From Heterotrichella gracilis (taxonomy: Eukaryota; Sar; Xanthophyceae; Tribonematales; Xanthonemataceae): a stretch of DNA of 64,000 bases. The stretch's first letter is position 1. Each line of letters begins with the position of its first letter. Below, piece after piece: positions 60,495 to 64,000 of the stretch. Where the stretch lies: contig JAULBX010002778.1 in assembly GCA_032358255.1 (NCBI GenBank), positions 79,849 through 143,848 on the forward strand, read 5' to 3'. Below the pieces are notes generated by a model. That model did not search any database and was not told where the DNA came from. It saw nothing but the letters and a program-made list of their open reading frames with translations. A program made the translations under genes and the position numbers.

Positions 60495-62005
60495 AGGCGG
60501 ACTGGCTGGGGCAACATAGCAGGTTGGTGGTGGCTGGGAGGCTGCTGATGGTAGTCGGTAGTCGGTCAACTCTCCTCGCAATGGGTTGCAGTGGTCAACA
60601 ACGAGGGCACAGGGATGAACCTAACTATCGTAGGCGAACTAGTAGACGGCAAATTCAAACACCGAGACCAAAACCTCCTTTGCAAAAACAACTGTTCCCC
60701 ACGAGTCTGCGTGTGTACTTTCGTGGGACAGTTCGAAAGTCTGGTCTTGCGTGGGAGCTCTTTTGGATACGGTAAGCGATAGCTATAAAGCCACAGAAAT
60801 ACGTTGCAGATGACAGGTTCACCTTGTTGTGGAGAAGGGCAAGCTCAAGTGTGGTTGGAAACGTATTTTAAACGAAACATATAACAACATGCAATGCATG
60901 CATATTAATATTGATATCCATGCAATAGACTATTGCCAATAGTGTCCTCGTTGCTCCCTTGAAATGATCAAATTTCTTTTTGCAGAACAACCCACTGGGG
61001 TATTAGCCTAGTAGTTACTCCACTATCATCACTGATAGAGGATTTTCATCTTCAACTTTCATATTTGTTTAAACCTCAGCCTAAGCCAACTGGGTCCCGG
61101 GCCTGGGCACGTTGCAAGTTGCCTGCGAGCTCATGAGGCTCATGACATGAGCAATAGTTGGTGCGACGAACGCCGGTCCCCTTCTTTCATTACCCTTGTA
61201 TATGTACCCCGTGCCCACAAAGAAAAGTATGGCCACGGCCTGATTGGGCTGAAAATTCCGCTTGCGCAGGCGCCTGGGCCATTGCTACTATTGGCAATGC
61301 AATGCAATCTAGGTGGATGAGGTGAGGTTACAAGTTAGTTGCACAGATTGAATATTTCAACTTGCGCCCAGCGGCTCGCGTCAGTAGCTGGCTGGCGTTA
61401 GGAGGTGGGACCACACCACCGGGGTTGCATTAGGTGCAGTGCCTCCCCTGCCAAGTAGGACCCCCTGTGCCGCCTGCTGTCTAGAGCCTACCGCAAGGGG
61501 AGAGCAAAGTATATACTGAAAATGCCTTGGAAAATAGACCGGGAGCGCGGAGTGGCAGCCACAGTGGTTCACCTAGACACCTGAACAGAAAATGGTTGGG
61601 GACGCTGCCCGCTGCATGCTGCACCTGGTGCCAGAAAGTTCAATCAAGATGGTGCCATTGCAGTATGTTGCAGATATAGGACCAAGGCGCAGGGAAAACC
61701 TCATATATAAATCCCCTATGCGCTGCTATCTATACACTGAACTAGAATCCTGAGCCAAATCGTCTGCACCACATGAGCTTTTACCAGGCTCCCCCAAAAT
61801 GTTGCGTTGGACAAAGCGCTACTGCAAAGGCGCTGACAACTCCTTCTGCGCACGCCGGGGTGGCGTCATGGCATGAGTGTGGACTGGGAGGTGGTGGGCA
61901 TGCAGCCTCCTAGCTGACACGCCCCGCTGTGCTGCGCTGCAGTGCAATGCCAGGCAGAACAGCTGGGCCTATGGTCGCTGCTCAGCACACGTGGAGGGGC
62001 TACAG
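60495..62005. other. Intergenic, PrimPol upstream region and 3' end of methyltransferase-like gene
   Basis: About 1.5 kb. A plus-strand frame from ATG 60615 (MNLTIVGELVDGKFKHRDQN, 54 codons to a GTAAGC donor-like site at 60772) looks protein-like but has no seen continuation. The region 60880-61080 is AT-rich. A 54-codon frame at 61592-61756 (+) has no domain. No gene called. Confidence 0.4.
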
Positions 62006-63513
62006 CTATTTGGACGGCCAGCACACCTGCACCTCCGGGCACTGCCCCTGTTTGCATGTGACCCATATGGTTGTCTTGGTCAGCTTGTTCTCGTCGTCAA
62101 AGCGCAGCCAGTGCTTGGGCACCTGGCTCATGGCGGGCTTGTACATGGCGCGGTCGGAGTTGTCCATCATCACAATGCCACCCTCAGGGATGACAACCTC
62201 CATGGCGCGCTCAAGGCAGCCAGACCGGGCCCGGCCATCAATGCTCACAAAGTCAAACTTGAACTCTGGCGCCAGCGGGGGGTTGATCACTGTGACGTAG
62301 TCCTTGAAGTTGGTGGTGTTTTCGCTCTCCTCAAATGTCTCGATCTTTGGGTTGTTTGCCGGCACCACATGCAGCTCCCACTTGGCCTGCAGCGTGCTCT
62401 CGTCAAACAGCATCTCCATCACCTTCTGCACAGGCGGCAGCATGGCGGGGTCGTGCGTCACGCTGTGCAGCTTGCGCAGGCGGCGCACAAACCACTGCGT
62501 GTTTGACGCCACCCCCCACTCCAGCCCCACCATGTCGCTGGTCAGCAGGTAGTCCAGCAGCACCACTGCGTAGCGGCTGATCCAGGGCTCACACAGGTTG
62601 CCCACAACGTCGGGCGTGTGGCCCAGCGGCCGCGACCCGATGTGGAATGCCTTGGGGCATGTGGTTGCGGTGTACAGCTTGTTCTGCTTCTGGAACAGGA
62701 TCTGCTCCAGCCCGGCCTTGAAGCGCCCAAATGTGTCACGCTTGCCTAAGGAGGTGATGAGGGGGAGGGTCAGGGCAATGGAAGGGGGCATACAAGGGCA
62801 GAGTGGATGCAATACAACATCAAAGACGCAGGGATGCGCATCCCATGGCAGTGCATGGCCCACACTTACATGGCACAGGACCATGCCATCCATCCTGGCA
62901 CCACCACCCAGCCCTGCGTGGCACCACTTACACCCCCCTGTAAGATATTGCTATCATGTATTGGTTCCTGCCTTGTCCCTCCCCACCTTCCCCCCTCTCC
63001 CCCCCACTCACCGTCACACTTGTACGCCACCTTCATGTCGCCAGTCAGCTCCACAGGCTGCGGGCGCAGTGGGTTGGGCTTCTTGGGAGCACCGGCGGCG
63101 GCAGCGGCGGCCTGGCGCTTGTCTGACTCAGCCTTCTTGGCAGCCTCAAGCTCAGCGGCCTGCTGTGCGGCGGAGGGCTTGTTCACCTCAGCAGCGGCGG
63201 CAGCAGCCTTGTCGGCAGCTGCTTTGTCGGCAGCCGCCTTGTCCGCCGCTGCCTTGTCTGCTGCGGCTTTAGCTGCCGCGGCCTGTTCTGCTGCTGGGTC
63301 CTTGCTTGTTGCCGCCAGTGCAGGGTTTGCCTCCGGCTCCTGCACCTGCACCTGCTTCAGCAGCGCCAGCAGTGCCGCTGGGTTGTTCTGCAGCGACTTG
63401 AGCATCTCTGCTGTGGCTGCGGAGTTCTGGCAAGTGGCGGGTGTGTGCCATTGCAGGAGCAGCAGGGACAACAAGGGAAGAAGCAGCGCACAGCGCAGCG
63501 GGGAGCAGGCCAT
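62006..63513 (-). CDS. Secreted or lumenal methyltransferase-like protein with AAADK repeats
   Basis: Two exons, 63012-63513 and 62006-62745, phase-1 junction (KCDG/KRD); 413 residues. N-terminal signal peptide MACSPLRCALLLPLLSLLLL. Then LKSLQNNPAALLALLKQ, followed by an Ala/Lys/Asp-rich helix with four or five tandem AAADK units (about 63190-63275). The second exon is compact: YAVVLLDYLLTSDMVGLEWG, NTQWFVRRLRKLHSVTHDPA, KDYVTVINPPLAPEFKFDFV and SIDGRARSGCLERAMEVVIP-EGGIVMMDNSDRAMY. The 'F-D-F-V-S-I-D-G-R-A-R...P-E-G-G...M-D-N' run fits a Rossmann-fold SAM-dependent methyltransferase (strands 4-5) of a type found in algae. The substrate is unknown. The signal peptide suggests the endomembrane system or cell wall. 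Confidence 0.72.
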
Positions 63514-64000
63514 GGTGTCCCCGTCACCAGTGTGTGAAGGTGGGGGGGAGGAGTGGCCGCAGGTACCTGTGTGGAGGCGTGCCCCAGGCATGAGGGTAGT
63601 GGTGCAATTGCGATGAGCAGGCCGTTGGGCTGCGCCGCTCCTGGGCAATGGGTGGTACAGCTATTCACTGGTGGGCAAAGAGCCACGGTCCACACAGCGC
63701 AAGGAACCCGCCACCAGGTGGTGCAAAGTCCACACTTTGTTGGAGGTTCAGGGTTCAGCATATGCCCACCTGTTGCCGGCCTTGCCCACTGTGGCGGTGA
63801 TCGTGATAGTGTGTGTGGCTGCTCCTGGCTCACTGGCCTTGCACAGTGGCGGGTCTACCTACGGCCCGCCACCGACTGGTGCCACTGCTGGGCGCTCATG
63901 CCTGGAGGCCGCCTTGAGGGACGGGGGAGGGGGGGGGGGGGGGGAAAATGGGCCCGCGGGGGCCATGGGCGGGTGTGCAGTTGCCGCGCGGTGGGGGCCC
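63514..64000. promoter_or_regulatory. Upstream region of methyltransferase-like gene; low-complexity window end
   Basis: Likely promoter and 5' UTR of the gene starting at 63513. A run of about 18 G from 63927, followed by GC-only sequence, ends the window and may be an assembly or read-end artefact. No gene supported. Confidence 0.4.

Noticed and set aside
63927-64000. Poly-G run and GC-only end as a biological element
   Set aside because: More likely a low-quality contig end; no G-quadruplex claim can be supported from it.

Overview
This window is nuclear DNA from a green alga, most likely a chlorophycean (Chlamydomonas/Haematococcus-like). The organism is inferred from gene content and style, not proven. 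Genes are GC-rich and cut by many short introns with clean GT-AG (a few GC-AG) borders. Several families are plant-type: HVA22/REEP, an XBAT34/35-like ankyrin-RING protein, and an MRP-type ABC transporter of the size of algal HLA3. Proteins carry Ala/Pro/Gln-rich low-complexity linkers, and interstitial TTTAGGG-type telomere motifs occur. No bacterial operons, rRNA, CRISPR arrays or recognisable tRNAs were seen.

Layout. 1-2754 (-) ANKRD13-like protein, cut by the window edge. 3706-10325 (-) PMS2 mismatch-repair endonuclease. 12168-13788 (-) small predicted plastid/membrane protein of unknown function. 14586-16616 (-) AAAP-type amino-acid permease. 17699-20290 (-) ankyrin-RING E3 ligase. 20879-22517 and 24169-26177 (+) two tandem HVA22/REEP-like genes with matching exon structure. 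27475-29873 (+) DUF1308 protein. 30600-33445 (-) Lys/Arg-rich protein with an INO80B-like stretch. 34645-35523 (-) tail-anchored protein. 37094-39999 (-) NUP43-like WD40 protein. 42569-50033 (+) 14-exon ABCC transporter. 51855-53746 (-) TLC-domain membrane protein. 54880-60494 (-) PrimPol with a very long disordered N-terminus. 62006-63513 (-) secreted methyltransferase-like protein.

The genes look like an ordinary eukaryotic neighbourhood rather than one pathway. Two DNA-maintenance genes (PMS2, PrimPol) are far apart. The ABCC pump, the AAAP permease, the two REEP-like proteins and the TLC protein are membrane-system genes. Intron phases were checked by hand across most junctions and agree with the translated domains; exon ends are given where they were worked out.

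The most notable observations are: the tandem HVA22/REEP pair, whose four inner exons have identical lengths (79, 71, 64, 85 nt) although the sequences have diverged; a triplicated 3' splice-site module in one of its introns; an MDM2-type RING at the end of an XBAT35-like protein; a PrimPol with a long N-terminal extension and an acidic Gln-rich insertion; a decayed duplicate exon in the small plastid-type gene; several near-perfect palindromes, two in non-coding DNA and one in an ABCC intron; and scattered telomere-like motifs, one inside a 120-bp direct repeat. I saw no clear new multi-gene system.
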